Below, piece after piece: positions 34,391 through 42,836 of a stretch of 64,000 nucleotides of DNA. The stretch's first letter is position 1. Every line of letters starts with the position of its first letter. A program made the position numbers and the translations under genes. The stretch is taken from the NCBI RefSeq assembly GCF_002261225.1, contig NZ_NEVM01000002.1, forward strand, positions 1 through 64,000, given 5' to 3'. The notes below the pieces were generated by a model that did not search any database, was not told the origin of the DNA, and saw nothing but the letters and a program-made list of their open reading frames with translations. The stretch is from Bordetella genomosp. 10 (GTDB lineage: Bacteria > Pseudomonadota > Gammaproteobacteria > Burkholderiales > Burkholderiaceae_B).

Positions 34391-34785
34391 CGCACGTTCG
34401 CCAGCAGGCCCGACAGTTCGGCCAGGGTGATGTCCGGCCGCCCGCGCAGGTACACGCGCACCGACACCTGCCGGAAGGCGCGGTTCAGCGAGTAGGTGTA
34501 GGTGGACTCGCACAGCATGTCCAGCCGCCCTTGCGGACAGGGCGTGTCCTGCTTGCCGGGATCGGGCAGCGCCTGCGCCAGCCGCAATTCGGCCATTCGG
34601 TTCTCGGCGGCGACCAGGGCCAGGGTCTTGTCGCGCAGCGCGTGGTTGTTCTGCGCCAGCACGCCGGTGGCGCGCAGGGCCGCGGCCAGGGCCACGGCGA
34701 TGATGGCCAGCGCCACCAGCACTTCGATCAGCGTGAAGCCGCGTTCCCGGCGCCGCGCGGCGCGGCGCGCGTCATTGCACCGCAT
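34387..34785 (-). CDS. gspI: Type II secretion minor pseudopilin GspI
   Basis: The 132-aa product carries the prepilin site RRERG-FTLIEVLVALAIIAVALAAALRA, followed by the GspI-like AAENRMAELRL and a C-terminal domain with Cys residues (CPQGRLDMLCES). It overlaps gspH by 14 bp. It is part of the GspI-J-K tip complex. Confidence 0.92.
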   Translation of the reverse strand: MRCNDARRAARRRERGFTLIEVLVALAIIAVALAAALRATGVLAQNNHALRDKTLALVAAENRMAELRLAQALPDPGKQDTPCPQGRLDMLCESTYTYSLNRAFRQVSVRVYLRGRPDITLAELSGLLANVR

Positions 34786-35332
34786 AGGCGCCGCCGGCGT
34801 CGCGCGTGACGGTGACGCTGCGGCCGCCGGCGCTGAGGGTCAGTTGCATGGGATCGGCCATCCATTCGGTATCGAACACGATCCCGCCCGCGCGGTCGTC
34901 CGACATGATCACGACGGCGCCGGCCGACCAGGCGTGGGGCCGCAGCACGGCGTCGTCATGGAAGTCGTCGGGCGGCAGCGGCGCTTCGTCGTCGGCGCTG
35001 CCCGTGCTCGCCGGCCGGCGTCCGGGGCGTTCGAATCGATAGCCGGCCGCCGACGCGCGCCAGGTGATGAGGCGGCCGTCGCTGCGCGCTTCGCTTTGCG
35101 CCACGGCGAAGGCCTGCACCAGGCGCTCGGCGTCTTCATGCAGGCGGCGGTCCGGCGCGCCCACCGCGGAAATGCCGACCATGCCGGCGGCGATGCCGAT
35201 GATCACCAGCACGATCAGGATCTCGATCAGCGTGAAGCCGCCTTCGCGCCGCCGCGCGCAAGAGCGACGGGCCGGCGCGGGCAGGGACGGCGAGGGCAGG
35301 GACTCAGAGATCCCAGGAACCGATGTCCGCAT
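34772..35332 (-). CDS. gspH: Type II secretion minor pseudopilin GspH
   Basis: The 186-aa product has a basic leader, the cleavage site RREGG-FTLIEILIVLVIIGIAAGMVG, and a beta-rich C-terminal domain (GAVVIMSDDRAGGIVFDTEW). The leader is about 32 residues, longer than usual; later in-frame starts are not obvious. It overlaps the gspG 3' end by 29 bp. Confidence 0.9.
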   Translation of the reverse strand: MRTSVPGISESLPSPSLPAPARRSCARRREGGFTLIEILIVLVIIGIAAGMVGISAVGAPDRRLHEDAERLVQAFAVAQSEARSDGRLITWRASAAGYRFERPGRRPASTGSADDEAPLPPDDFHDDAVLRPHAWSAGAVVIMSDDRAGGIVFDTEWMADPMQLTLSAGGRSVTVTRDAGGAYAVQ

Positions 35333-35735
35333 CGTTCTGCTCGCCGCCGGCCTTGCCGTCGGCGCCGAAGGAGAACACGTCGACTTCGCCCTTCACGCCC
35401 GGGCTGAGGTACTGGTAGGGATGGCCCCAGGGGTCGTTGGGCAGGCGGTCGAGATAGGCGCGCCAGTTGGCGGCGTTGTCGGGCCGCGTCACCAGCGCCT
35501 GCAGCCCCTGCTGCGTGGTCGGATAGCGGCCATTGTCCAGGCGGTACAGCTTCAGCGCCTGCATCAGGCCGCCGATGTCCTGGCGCGCGGCCACCTGGCG
35601 AGCTTGGTCGGGACGGTCCAGCACGCGCGGCACGATCAGGGCGGCGAGGATGCCCATGATGACCACCACCACCATGATTTCAATCAGGGTGAAACCTTGC
35701 TGGCGCGCCCTGGCGGCGCTGCGGCGACGATGCAC
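35304..35735 (-). CDS. gspG: Type II secretion major pseudopilin GspG
   Basis: GspG is the main subunit of the pseudopilus. The 143-aa product has the site ARQQG-FTLIEIMVVVVIMGILAALIVPRVL, then DNGRYPTTQQGLQALV and NDPWGHPYQYLSPG, which carry the calcium-binding and fold residues typical of GspG. It heads the gspGHIJKLMN run. The 152-bp gap upstream to gspC contains an AT-rich patch and a GTCATATT motif (35779-35786), so a promoter may lie there. Confidence 0.96.
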   Translation of the reverse strand: MHRRRSAARARQQGFTLIEIMVVVVIMGILAALIVPRVLDRPDQARQVAARQDIGGLMQALKLYRLDNGRYPTTQQGLQALVTRPDNAANWRAYLDRLPNDPWGHPYQYLSPGVKGEVDVFSFGADGKAGGEQNDADIGSWDL

Positions 35736-35887
35736 GACTTACTCCGTTCTTGCGGAAAACGGGGAAGTGTGACGGTGCAATATGACAGCAATATTGAGCG
35801 CGGGGGAAACGTGACGGAGTTTCGGTGACGCTATCCGGATGTGCCTGCCGGCGCTGCGGGGGCGAGAAAGCGCTGCTCCGCCGCGCG

Positions 35888-36325
35888 TCAGCGCGCGGCG
35901 TTGACGATGCCGGCGGGCGCGGCCGGCAGGGGGGGCGCGGCGAGGGTGGTCGTGGCGCCGTTCTGGTCCAGCACCACCGCGTTGTTGCCGATCCGCGCCA
36001 CGCGCAGGCCGGGGGCGATTTCCTGGCCCGCGCGCCAGGCGTGGGGCGGACCGCCGTCCACGCTGAGGATGACGGCGCCGTCGGTGGCGTCGGCGATCAT
36101 GCCGGTCACGGTCACCTGCGTCTTCAGCGTGCCGTCCTTGCCGAACAGCAGCGCGGCGGGCGTGGTGTCCACCGCGCGCACGGCGCCGGCATGCAGCGCC
36201 GGCGGCGGGGCGTCCGGGCGGGGCGCGAGCAGGATGGCGCCCCAGACGCCCAGCCCGGCCGCCAGGCCGAGGATGGCGAGGACGCGCAAAAGCCGGGGCG
36301 GGGAAAGGCGGGGAAAAGGCAGCAT
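35888..36325 (-). CDS. gspC: Type II secretion protein GspC (short, no PDZ)
   Basis: GspC links the inner platform to the secretin. The 145-aa product has one membrane helix (LLRVLAILGLAAGLGVWGAIL, residues 12-32) and a homology-region domain (ALLFGKDGTLKTQVTVTGMIADATDGAVILSVDG). It ends with a Pro/Ala-rich tail and has no PDZ or coiled-coil domain, unlike the ~270-aa GspC of enterobacteria. It lies upstream of gspG on the same strand. Confidence 0.85.
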   Translation of the reverse strand: MLPFPRLSPPRLLRVLAILGLAAGLGVWGAILLAPRPDAPPPALHAGAVRAVDTTPAALLFGKDGTLKTQVTVTGMIADATDGAVILSVDGGPPHAWRAGQEIAPGLRVARIGNNAVVLDQNGATTTLAAPPLPAAPAGIVNAAR

Positions 36326-36436
36326 GGCGATCGGACGGCGCGCCCGCCGGTCCCGATGGGGACGAACGCGGGCGCAGGTTCTATGACGGAGCCCGTGGCG
36401 GGCGCGCCCGAGTATAGCTGCACGAAACGCGCCGGA

Positions 36437-36475
36437 CCGTCATATTACGCACGCGGGACGGTCATATCGGCACGC
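36437..36475. promoter_or_regulatory. Direct repeat with GTCATAT core upstream of gspC
   Basis: CCGTCATATTACGCACGC at 36437-36454 and CGGTCATATCGGCACGC at 36459-36475 are near-direct repeats set 22 bp apart (two helical turns). The same GTCATAT core occurs on the minus strand upstream of gspG (35779-35786) and between gspF and gspD (26170-26179). A shared regulator of the T2SS genes is the simplest reading. Confidence 0.5.
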
Positions 36476-36520
36476 ATCGGTTTCGATCGACGCGCGCCGG
36501 ATGCCGCGCCCGCGCCCGGA

Positions 36521-37399
36521 TCAGACGGCGCCGCGTTGCAGCGCGGCGATGCGCTGCTGGATGGGCGGGTGCGAGGCGAACAGGGCGCTGACGGCGGCGC
36601 GGCCGCTGATGCCCGAGGCCTCGAAGGACTTGGGCAGCTCGCCCGCTTCCAGGCCGCCCAGCCGGGCCAGGGCGCGGATCATCGGATCGCGCGAACCCAG
36701 CAGGTGGGCCGAGCCGGCGTCGGCGCGATACTCGCGCTGGCGCGAGAACCAGGCGACGATGATGGAGGCGGCGATGCCGAACAGGAGCTCACAGACGATG
36801 ACGGTGATGTAGTAGCCCGCGCCCAGGCCGCGCTCGTTGCGCAGCACCGTGCGGTCGATGAAATAGCCGACCACGCGCGCCAGGAAGATCACGAAGGTGT
36901 TGACCACGCCCTGGATCAGCGTCAGCGTCACCATGTCGCCATTGGCGACGTGCGCCACTTCGTGGCCCAGCACGGCGGCCACTTCTTCCTCCGTCATGCT
37001 GTCCAGCAGGCCCGTGCTGACGGCGACCAGCGCGTCGTTCTTGAAGGCGCCCGTCGCGAAGGCGTTCGGCGCGCCGTCGTAGATGGCCACTTCGGGCCGG
37101 CCGATGCCGGCGCGCTCGGCCAGTTGATGCACGGTATCGAGCAGCCAGGCCTCGCGCTGGTTGCGCGGGGCGTTGGGGTCGATCACGTGGGCGCCGGTGC
37201 TCCATTTGGCCATCGGCTTGCTCATGAACAGGGAGATGATGGAGCCGGTGAAGCCGACGATGACCGAGAAGACCAGCAACTGGGAGACGTTCAGGCCATT
37301 GGCCGTCAGGTAGCGGTCGACGCCGAAGATATGCAGCGTCGCCGACAGCACCAGCATGACGGCCAGGTTGGTCAGGACAAAAAGAATGATGCGTTTCAT
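36521..37399 (-). CDS. htpX: Membrane zinc metalloprotease HtpX
   Basis: HtpX degrades misfolded inner-membrane proteins. The 292-aa product has two N-terminal membrane helices, the zinc site HEVAH (in [14 protein letters not shown]), two more helices and the third ligand Glu in [13 protein letters not shown] 37399 gives the standard [19 protein letters not shown] start; AGAGGA lies upstream. It is an isolated gene between gspC and a divergent EamA transporter. Confidence 0.96.
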   Translation of the reverse strand: MKRIILFVLTNLAVMLVLSATLHIFGVDRYLTANGLNVSQLLVFSVIVGFTGSIISLFMSKPMAKWSTGAHVIDPNAPRNQREAWLLDTVHQLAERAGIGRPEVAIYDGAPNAFATGAFKNDALVAVSTGLLDSMTEEEVAAVLGHEVAHVANGDMVTLTLIQGVVNTFVIFLARVVGYFIDRTVLRNERGLGAGYYITVIVCELLFGIAASIIVAWFSRQREYRADAGSAHLLGSRDPMIRALARLGGLEAGELPKSFEASGISGRAAVSALFASHPPIQQRIAALQRGAV

Positions 37400-37639
37400 G
37401 ATTGTTATGGATCCTCTGCGAGCAGGTGTAGCTTGGACGTGACGGAGCCGGCCGTGGTTCCCGGCGGCCCGCACCGCCGGGTCCCGGCGGGTTCCCCGTC
37501 GTGACAACGAGTATATTATCGGTTCCGTTCAGGTTCCTCTCATGAGCGCCTGTTTCCCCGGAAAATCGGCTGGCGCGGGCCGCGGCCGGGGAAATCCGTC
37601 CCGATCCGCCCCAACCCTTTCCGGAATTTCGCAGGTCTC

Positions 37640-38521
37640 ATGCAGGCTCTTTGGATGTTGTTGGCGTCGCTCATGTTCGCCATCATGGGTTCTTGCGTGA
37701 AGCTTGCCACCGAGCACGAAGCTTCCCTGGCGCAAGTCGTATTGTTCCGGGGCATGCCGTCGGTGGTCCTGATCCTGCTATGGGCGCGCGCCGGCCGCCA
37801 TTCCATCGTGCCCTCCAGGTGGCGGCCCCATCTGTGGCGCAACCTGGCCGGCGTCTCGTCCATGTGGCTGGGCTTCTATGCCTTGTCCCACCTGCCGCTG
37901 GCCACGGCCATCAGCCTGAACTACACCTCGCCGCTGTTCATCGCCGGCTATATGCTGGGGTGGGGCGGCGTCCAGCGCGATGCCGTGCGCATCCTTTCCG
38001 TGGGCCTCGGCTTTCTCGGCGTCATCGCCGTGCTGCGGCCCAGCATCGGCGACGACCAGTGGCTGGCGGCGCTGACCGGCCTGGGCGCCGGCGGCGCCGC
38101 CGCCATCTCGATGATGCAGATACGCGAGCTGGGGCGCATCGGCGAACCGGAGTGGCGCACGGTGCTGTTCTTTTCGCTGGCGGTCAGCCTCAGCAGCCTG
38201 GTGGGCCTGTTGATCCATGGCTGGGGCCAGGCCGACCTCATCGGCTACGCCGCGCTGTTCGGCATCGGCCTGTCCGGCCTGTGCGGCCAGCTCGCCATGA
38301 CGCGCGCCTTCGGCCTGGGCTCGGCCTTGTTGACGGCGGCCCTGCAGTACACCACCATCATCTTCGCCGCCTGCCTGGGCATGGCGTTCTGGCACGATCA
38401 TCTCGATGCCATCGCCTGGTCCGGCATGGGCCTGATTATCGCGGCCGGCTTGTTGTCGGTCTGGCGCACCATGCGTGAAACGCGCCCCCTTACCAAGACT
38501 GCCCAGGAGAACGCCGTATGA
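37640..38521 (+). CDS. EamA/DMT-superfamily transporter
   Basis: The 293-aa membrane protein has ten predicted helices in two EamA halves (LASLMFAIMGSCVKLATE and, in the second half, GLSGLCGQLAMTRAFGLGSALLTAALQYTTIIFA). DMT transporters export metabolites or toxic compounds; the substrate is unknown. Its last codon overlaps the sseA start (ATGA), so the two are translationally coupled, suggesting a link with sulfur compounds, but this is only inference. Confidence 0.87.
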   Translation: MQALWMLLASLMFAIMGSCVKLATEHEASLAQVVLFRGMPSVVLILLWARAGRHSIVPSRWRPHLWRNLAGVSSMWLGFYALSHLPLATAISLNYTSPLFIAGYMLGWGGVQRDAVRILSVGLGFLGVIAVLRPSIGDDQWLAALTGLGAGGAAAISMMQIRELGRIGEPEWRTVLFFSLAVSLSSLVGLLIHGWGQADLIGYAALFGIGLSGLCGQLAMTRAFGLGSALLTAALQYTTIIFAACLGMAFWHDHLDAIAWSGMGLIIAAGLLSVWRTMRETRPLTKTAQENAV

Positions 38522-39378
38522 GCATGACCTTGATTTCCGCATCCGAGCTGTCCGCCCGCCTCGGCGACCCCGACGTGCGGGTATTCGACCTGCGCCACGA
38601 CCTGATGGACCACGCCGCCGGCCGCCGCCAGTACGAGCAATCGCACATCGCGGGCGCCCGCTACCTGGACAACGAGACCGAGCTCGCCGCGCCGCGCACG
38701 GGCAGGAACGGCCGCCACCCGCTGCCAGATCGCGCCGCGCTGGCCGCGCTGCTGGCCAGCCATGGCGTCGCCCCCGACACCCTGGTCGTCGCCTACGACG
38801 CCAGCGGCGGCCAGTTCGCCGCGCACCTGTGGTGGATGCTGCGCTGGCTGGGCCACGATCGCGTGGCGGTGCTGGACGGCGGCTGGCAGGCATGGTCGGC
38901 CGCCGGCCTGGCGGTGGAGAGCGGCCCCGGCCCGCGGCCCGCGCCGGTGTCGGCCGGGGCGGGGGCGCCCCTGTTGCGCGAGGCCTTGACCGAGCCGGTG
39001 GACGCCGATACGGTCCTCGCCAATATCGCGCAGCCGTCCTTCACGGTGCTGGATGCCCGCGCGGCGGCCCGCTACCGCGGCGAAATGGAGCCGATCGATC
39101 CGGCCGCCGGGCATATCCCCGGCGCCCTGAACCGTCCCAACACCGACAACCTCGCCGCCGACGGCCGCTTCAAGTCGCCGCAGGAACTGCGCAAGGAATT
39201 CGAGGCCGTGCTGGGCAAGCGCGCGCCCGGCGCCATCGTGCACCAGTGCGGCTCGGGAATCACCGCCAGCCACAATCTGCTGGCCATGGAAGTGGCGGGA
39301 CTGCAGGGGTCGCGCCTGTATCCGGGCTCGTGGAGCGAGTGGGTCAGCGATCCTTCGCGGCCCCAGGCCAAGGGCTGA
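38518..39378 (+). CDS. sseA: 3-mercaptopyruvate sulfurtransferase-like rhodanese
   Basis: The 286-aa protein has two rhodanese domains. The C-terminal one has the active-site loop CGSGITA (Cys244), which matches the mercaptopyruvate sulfurtransferase type (CG[ST]GxTA) rather than thiosulfate sulfurtransferase (CRKGVTA). It transfers sulfane sulfur from 3-mercaptopyruvate to cyanide or thiols. The 3' end overlaps the convergent HD-domain gene by 35 bp. Confidence 0.9.
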   Translation: MSMTLISASELSARLGDPDVRVFDLRHDLMDHAAGRRQYEQSHIAGARYLDNETELAAPRTGRNGRHPLPDRAALAALLASHGVAPDTLVVAYDASGGQFAAHLWWMLRWLGHDRVAVLDGGWQAWSAAGLAVESGPGPRPAPVSAGAGAPLLREALTEPVDADTVLANIAQPSFTVLDARAAARYRGEMEPIDPAAGHIPGALNRPNTDNLAADGRFKSPQELRKEFEAVLGKRAPGAIVHQCGSGITASHNLLAMEVAGLQGSRLYPGSWSEWVSDPSRPQAKG

Positions 39379-40024
39379 ATCCCGCGGACGGCGGCACGGC
39401 GCGCGGCCATGCCGCCGGATGGCGCGCCGTCCCGCGCGGCGGCGTGCCCAGGCGGGATGGCCGCGTGGCCTGGTGACGCTGCGCCACGCCGGCGGCGATT
39501 TCCAGGAAATAGGACAGGGGCGGCGGCGGTTCGGCGCCTATCCGGCAGGCCTGGTCGTCCCAGCGGCGCAGGCGGATGGCCTCCGGCGCCCATGGCAGGG
39601 CGGAAAACTCGCTGGCCTGGGGCGCGTCGAAAACGCCGCCCGCCAGATCCAGGGCCCGGCGCGCGGCGCTGTTGCGCGGCCCCAGGTAATCCGGCTCGAC
39701 GAAACACAGGTAGCGGTGCGCCTCGACGTGCAGGCGGATGGGTTCGAGCACGTCGGGCCCGAACAGGTCGCGCAGGAAAGGCAGGACGAAATACTGGTGC
39801 TTGTAATCGGCGCCCTCGATGCGCACGGTGTCGGGGTGCTGAATGATGAGGTGGCCGAGGTCGTGCAGCAGGGCGGCGGTCACCAGCGACGGGGCGGCGT
39901 TTTCAGCCAGCGCCAGCGCGGCGGTCTGGCGCGCGTGTTCAGCCTGCGTCACCGCGGTGTTGCCGTAGGGCAGATCGCCGGTGAGGTGGAAAAGGTTCGC
40001 TATCTGGTCCAGAGTCAATCCCAT
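39344..40024 (-). CDS. HD-domain (PhnZ-like) mixed-valent diiron oxygenase
   Basis: The 226-aa protein matches the HD-domain proteins of phosphonate-degradation operons (PhnZ/MIOX class). Probable metal ligands: His30 (QAEH), His54 and Asp55 (LLHDLGH), His58, His76 (DYKHQYF), His99 (IRLHVEAHRYL) and the Asp of RRWDD. In PhnZ, from memory, Tyr24 and Glu27 sit near the active site; here Tyr20 is conserved but the Glu position is Thr23. The last ~35 residues are Pro/Arg-rich and overlap sseA. ATG 40024 is preceded by AAGGAG. It lies 212 bp downstream of a Rieske oxygenase; the substrate is unknown. Confidence 0.8.
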   Translation of the reverse strand: MGLTLDQIANLFHLTGDLPYGNTAVTQAEHARQTAALALAENAAPSLVTAALLHDLGHLIIQHPDTVRIEGADYKHQYFVLPFLRDLFGPDVLEPIRLHVEAHRYLCFVEPDYLGPRNSAARRALDLAGGVFDAPQASEFSALPWAPEAIRLRRWDDQACRIGAEPPPPLSYFLEIAAGVAQRHQATRPSRLGTPPRGTARHPAAWPRAVPPSAGFSPWPGAAKDR

Positions 40025-40123
40025 GGCCGTGCTCCTTACGGTCGCGCAGCATCGCGCGCGCTGTGGTGGTCCTTTTGAGTTGACCAGCGCGACTTGATTT
40101 TTTCATGACGGGGACGAGAAGAA

Positions 40124-40150
40124 ACACAGGCGTTGCGTAACGGTCTGTGT
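40124..40150 (-). terminator. Stem-loop after the Rieske oxygenase gene
   Basis: On the minus strand, ACACAG and CTGTGT arms enclose an inner CGTT-ACGC-AACG stem, followed by TTCTTCT. It lies 87 bp past the Rieske stop and 100 bp before the HD gene. It may be a partial terminator or attenuator between the two genes; the T-run is weak. The remainder of the 212-bp gap holds nothing recognised. Confidence 0.4.
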
Positions 40151-40236
40151 GGGATTCGCGCGGGCCGGCGCGCGGCCTTGCGCGAAATACCGTGCGCGCG
40201 GCCCTCTTGCCGAGGAACCGCCCGCACGGCGGCGCA

Positions 40237-41394
40237 TTACGGATGAGGTTCCGTTTCCGCCATTATGGTTCTGTACCATTCATGGAAATGTTGCATGCCG
40301 TCTTCCATGGGGGACTGGTACGGACCCGCCTCGGTGACGCCGCGCAGCATCAGAGCCTTGCGGCCGGCGTCCATGCGTTCGGCGATCTCGTCGTCCTCGA
40401 TCGCCGTTTCCATGTAGGCCGCGCGCTGCGCCTCGACGAATTCCCGCTCGAAGGCGGCGATTTCCTCGGGGTAGTAGAACTCCACCACGTTCAGCGTGTC
40501 CTGCGGACCGCGCGGATGCAGGGTCGACAGCACCAGCACGTGGGGATACAGCTCGATCATGTGCGTGGGGAAATAGGTGGCCCAGATGGCCCCGAATTCC
40601 GGCGCATCGCCCGCGCGGTACTGCATCAGGTTGTCGTGCCACTTGCGGTAGACGTCCGAACCTGGCTGCGCCAGGGCGTTGTGCACGCCCACGCGCTGCA
40701 CGCTGTGCCAGTTCCCGAATTCCCATTCCAGGTCGTCGCAGGTGACGAAGTGGCCCAGGCCCGGGTGGAAGGGCGCGACGTGATAGTCCTCCAGATAGAC
40801 CTCGATGAAGGTCTTCCAGTTGTAGTTGCACTGATGGACCTCGACGTGGTCCAGCACGTAGTCGCCGAAATCGAACTCGGGCCGGTTGAACAGCGTGGCG
40901 AGGTCCCTGGACGGATCGCGCGGGCCTTCGAACAGCAGGCCGTGGCAATCGCGCAGGCGGAACCGCGGCAGGTCCATGCAGGGCGTGGCCGCGAACTGCG
41001 GCGCGCCCAGCAACTGGCCCTGCTTGTCGTAGGTCCAACGGTGCAGCGGGCAGACGATATTGCCGCCGGTGGCGCGCAGGTTGCCCGCGGTATTGACGTT
41101 GCCAGCCACGTTTCCCGGGGCGCCGCCCAGCATCAAGGCCTGCCGGTGGCGGCAGACGTTCGAGATGAGTTCTATGCCTTCCTGGTTGCGCACCAGCACG
41201 CGCCCGCCATTTTCCTGGACGAGCGTGCGCCAGTCTCCGACCTCGGGGACCATCTTCTGGTTGCCGACGTAAAGGGAAGACTGTTTGAAAATGATTTCTT
41301 GCTCGCGCTGGAAGCGTGCTTCGTCAAAATAGGCGTTGACGGGCAGTTGCGTGCGAGCCGGCACAAATTGCGCCATCCGACCGACGTCGGTCAT
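40237..41394 (-). CDS. Rieske [2Fe-2S] aromatic-ring hydroxylase-type oxygenase, alpha subunit
   Basis: The 385-aa protein has a Rieske domain (CRH at residue ~81, then CPLHRW, ligands Cys-X-His and Cys-X2-His) and a C-terminal mononuclear-iron domain with EDYHVAPFH. The spacing between His and the second Cys pair is 31 residues, longer than the usual ~17, with an insert rich in Gly/Asn/Val. ATG 41394 is preceded by GGAGGG. No reductase or ferredoxin is adjacent. It lies between a Bug receptor and a PhnZ-like oxygenase on the same strand, suggesting a pathway step. The substrate is not predicted. Confidence 0.88.
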   Translation of the reverse strand: MTDVGRMAQFVPARTQLPVNAYFDEARFQREQEIIFKQSSLYVGNQKMVPEVGDWRTLVQENGGRVLVRNQEGIELISNVCRHRQALMLGGAPGNVAGNVNTAGNLRATGGNIVCPLHRWTYDKQGQLLGAPQFAATPCMDLPRFRLRDCHGLLFEGPRDPSRDLATLFNRPEFDFGDYVLDHVEVHQCNYNWKTFIEVYLEDYHVAPFHPGLGHFVTCDDLEWEFGNWHSVQRVGVHNALAQPGSDVYRKWHDNLMQYRAGDAPEFGAIWATYFPTHMIELYPHVLVLSTLHPRGPQDTLNVVEFYYPEEIAAFEREFVEAQRAAYMETAIEDDEIAERMDAGRKALMLRGVTEAGPYQSPMEDGMQHFHEWYRTIMAETEPHP

Positions 41395-41632
41395 GATTCC
41401 CTCCGCTCGGATAAAAAAGCCAGGACGGCACGGATCCGTTCTGGCGCGAAGAAAAATCGGGCTGGCCGATCAAAACGTCGATTGTACCCCAGGGGGGAGC
41501 GGGGACCAAACCCATCCCTTTTTCCTATTGCCAGGCCGCGAGAAGCGGCTTGGCAACAGGATCGATGGATGCATGCGGAGTGCAAGCGCCATGCCCTGGC
41601 GGGGCATGTCCGCGCTTGTTCCGCCTGGTCAA

Positions 41633-41671
41633 TGGCCGTTATGCGTGGCCGTTATGCATGGCCATCATGCG
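41633..41671. repeat. Three 13-bp tandem repeats after a Bug gene
   Basis: The unit TGGCCGTTATGCG occurs at 41633-41645 and 41646-41658 (last base A), with a third, degenerate unit at 41659-41671. It starts three bases past the Bug stop codon, in the 280-bp gap before the Rieske gene. An imperfect stem-loop with arms CATGCCC and GGGCATG lies at 41590-41608 and may end the Bug transcript. Nothing else is seen in the gap. Confidence 0.6.
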
Positions 41672-41674
41672 GAC

Positions 41675-42637
41675 TCACTGCAGGACGATGTTGGCCTGCT
41701 TGACCAGCGCCTGCACCACCGGCAGTTCGGACTTGATCTGCGCGGTGAGCGCCTGCGGCGTGCCGTCGCTCGGCTGGATGCCCATTTCCAGCATCTTCCG
41801 GCGCACCGTCTCGTCCTTCAGCGCATCGGCCAGGGCCCCCTGGAGCTTGCCCAGGACGTCGGGCGGCGTGCCCTTGGGCGCGACGAAGCTGAACCAGGCG
41901 GTCATGTCGAAGCCGGGGTAGCCCTGTTCGGCGATGGTCGCCAGCTTGGGTTCGCTCTCCAGGCGCTGGCTGCTGGTGATGCCGAAGACCTGCACCCTGC
42001 CGGCGTCGGCCTGCGGCATGCCCGTGGCGACCATGTCGAAGAACAGGTCGACGTCGCCGCCGATCAGGGCCGGCAGGGCCTGGCTGGCGCCCTTGAAGGG
42101 CACGTGCAGGATGTCGATGCCGGTCTGCGACTTGAAGCGTTCGGCCGCGAGGTGCGAGGACGTACCCGGACCGAAGGAGGCGAAGGTCAGCTTGCCCGGA
42201 TGCTTCTTGGCATAGGCGACCAGGCCGGCGGTGTCGTGGAACGGTTCCTTGGGACCGGCCAGCAGCACCAGCGGACCGATGCCGACCATGCCGATCGGCG
42301 CGTAGCCGTCCGGGTCGTAGGGCAGGTCCTTGTACAGGAAGCGGTTGGTCACCAGCGTGGAGTTGGTGGCCATGAGGATGGTGTAGCCGTCCGGCGCCTC
42401 GCGCTGCACGTAGGAGGCGCCGATGGAGGTGCCCGCCCCGGCGCGGTTCTCCACGATGATCGAGGCCTTCAGGTCCTTGCCCATGCGTTCGGCCAGCAGG
42501 CGGGTCAGCACGTCGGTGGCGCCGCCGGCCGGGAAGGGCGACACCACCTTGATGGGCCGTTCCGGATAGTGGGCGCTGGCCGCGCCGCAGGCGCCTGCCA
42601 GGGCCAGGGCGGCAAAAAGCTTGAGCCAAGGTCGCAT
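41675..42637 (-). CDS. Bug/TctC-family receptor of the Rieske-HD cluster
   Basis: The 320-aa periplasmic receptor has a signal peptide cleaved near ASA-HYPERP, VVSPFPAGGATDVLTRLLAE, VENRAGAGTSIGASYVQ and ILHVPFKGASQALPALIGGDVDLFFD. ATG 42637 is preceded by GAGGGGG; a longer frame to 42730 lacks a signal peptide start. It is divergent from an IclR regulator and upstream of the Rieske and HD genes on the same strand. Its ligand is likely the substrate of those enzymes. Confidence 0.9.
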   Translation of the reverse strand: MRPWLKLFAALALAGACGAASAHYPERPIKVVSPFPAGGATDVLTRLLAERMGKDLKASIIVENRAGAGTSIGASYVQREAPDGYTILMATNSTLVTNRFLYKDLPYDPDGYAPIGMVGIGPLVLLAGPKEPFHDTAGLVAYAKKHPGKLTFASFGPGTSSHLAAERFKSQTGIDILHVPFKGASQALPALIGGDVDLFFDMVATGMPQADAGRVQVFGITSSQRLESEPKLATIAEQGYPGFDMTAWFSFVAPKGTPPDVLGKLQGALADALKDETVRRKMLEMGIQPSDGTPQALTAQIKSELPVVQALVKQANIVLQ

Positions 42638-42773
42638 GAAAAAAATCCCCCTCAGGAAAAGCGCGGTGAAAAAAGGCCCCCAAGCCGCGCGGCTGCGCCG
42701 CTTGCTGCCCCCCGAGGGGGCGCTTTTCATCTTGGGAGCGGCCCGGCGATGAAAAAACCGGCGCGATTCGTTA

Positions 42774-42812
42774 AATTCCGTATGTCGGAATTAAATTTTG
42801 TCTTTCGGAATT
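42774..42812. promoter_or_regulatory. Candidate IclR operator
   Basis: AATTCCG and CGGAATT (42774-42780 and 42786-42792) form a perfect inverted repeat around TATGT, and CGGAATT recurs at 42806-42812, 20 bp further on. The element lies just upstream of the IclR gene and in the 199-bp divergent gap to the Bug receptor. It fits an autoregulatory operator, as is common for IclR proteins. The rest of the gap includes an imperfect copy of the CCCCTCGAGGGG-type palindrome (about 42710-42722). Confidence 0.6.
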
Positions 42813-42836
42813 CAATATAAAAAGGGATGTCGCCGA

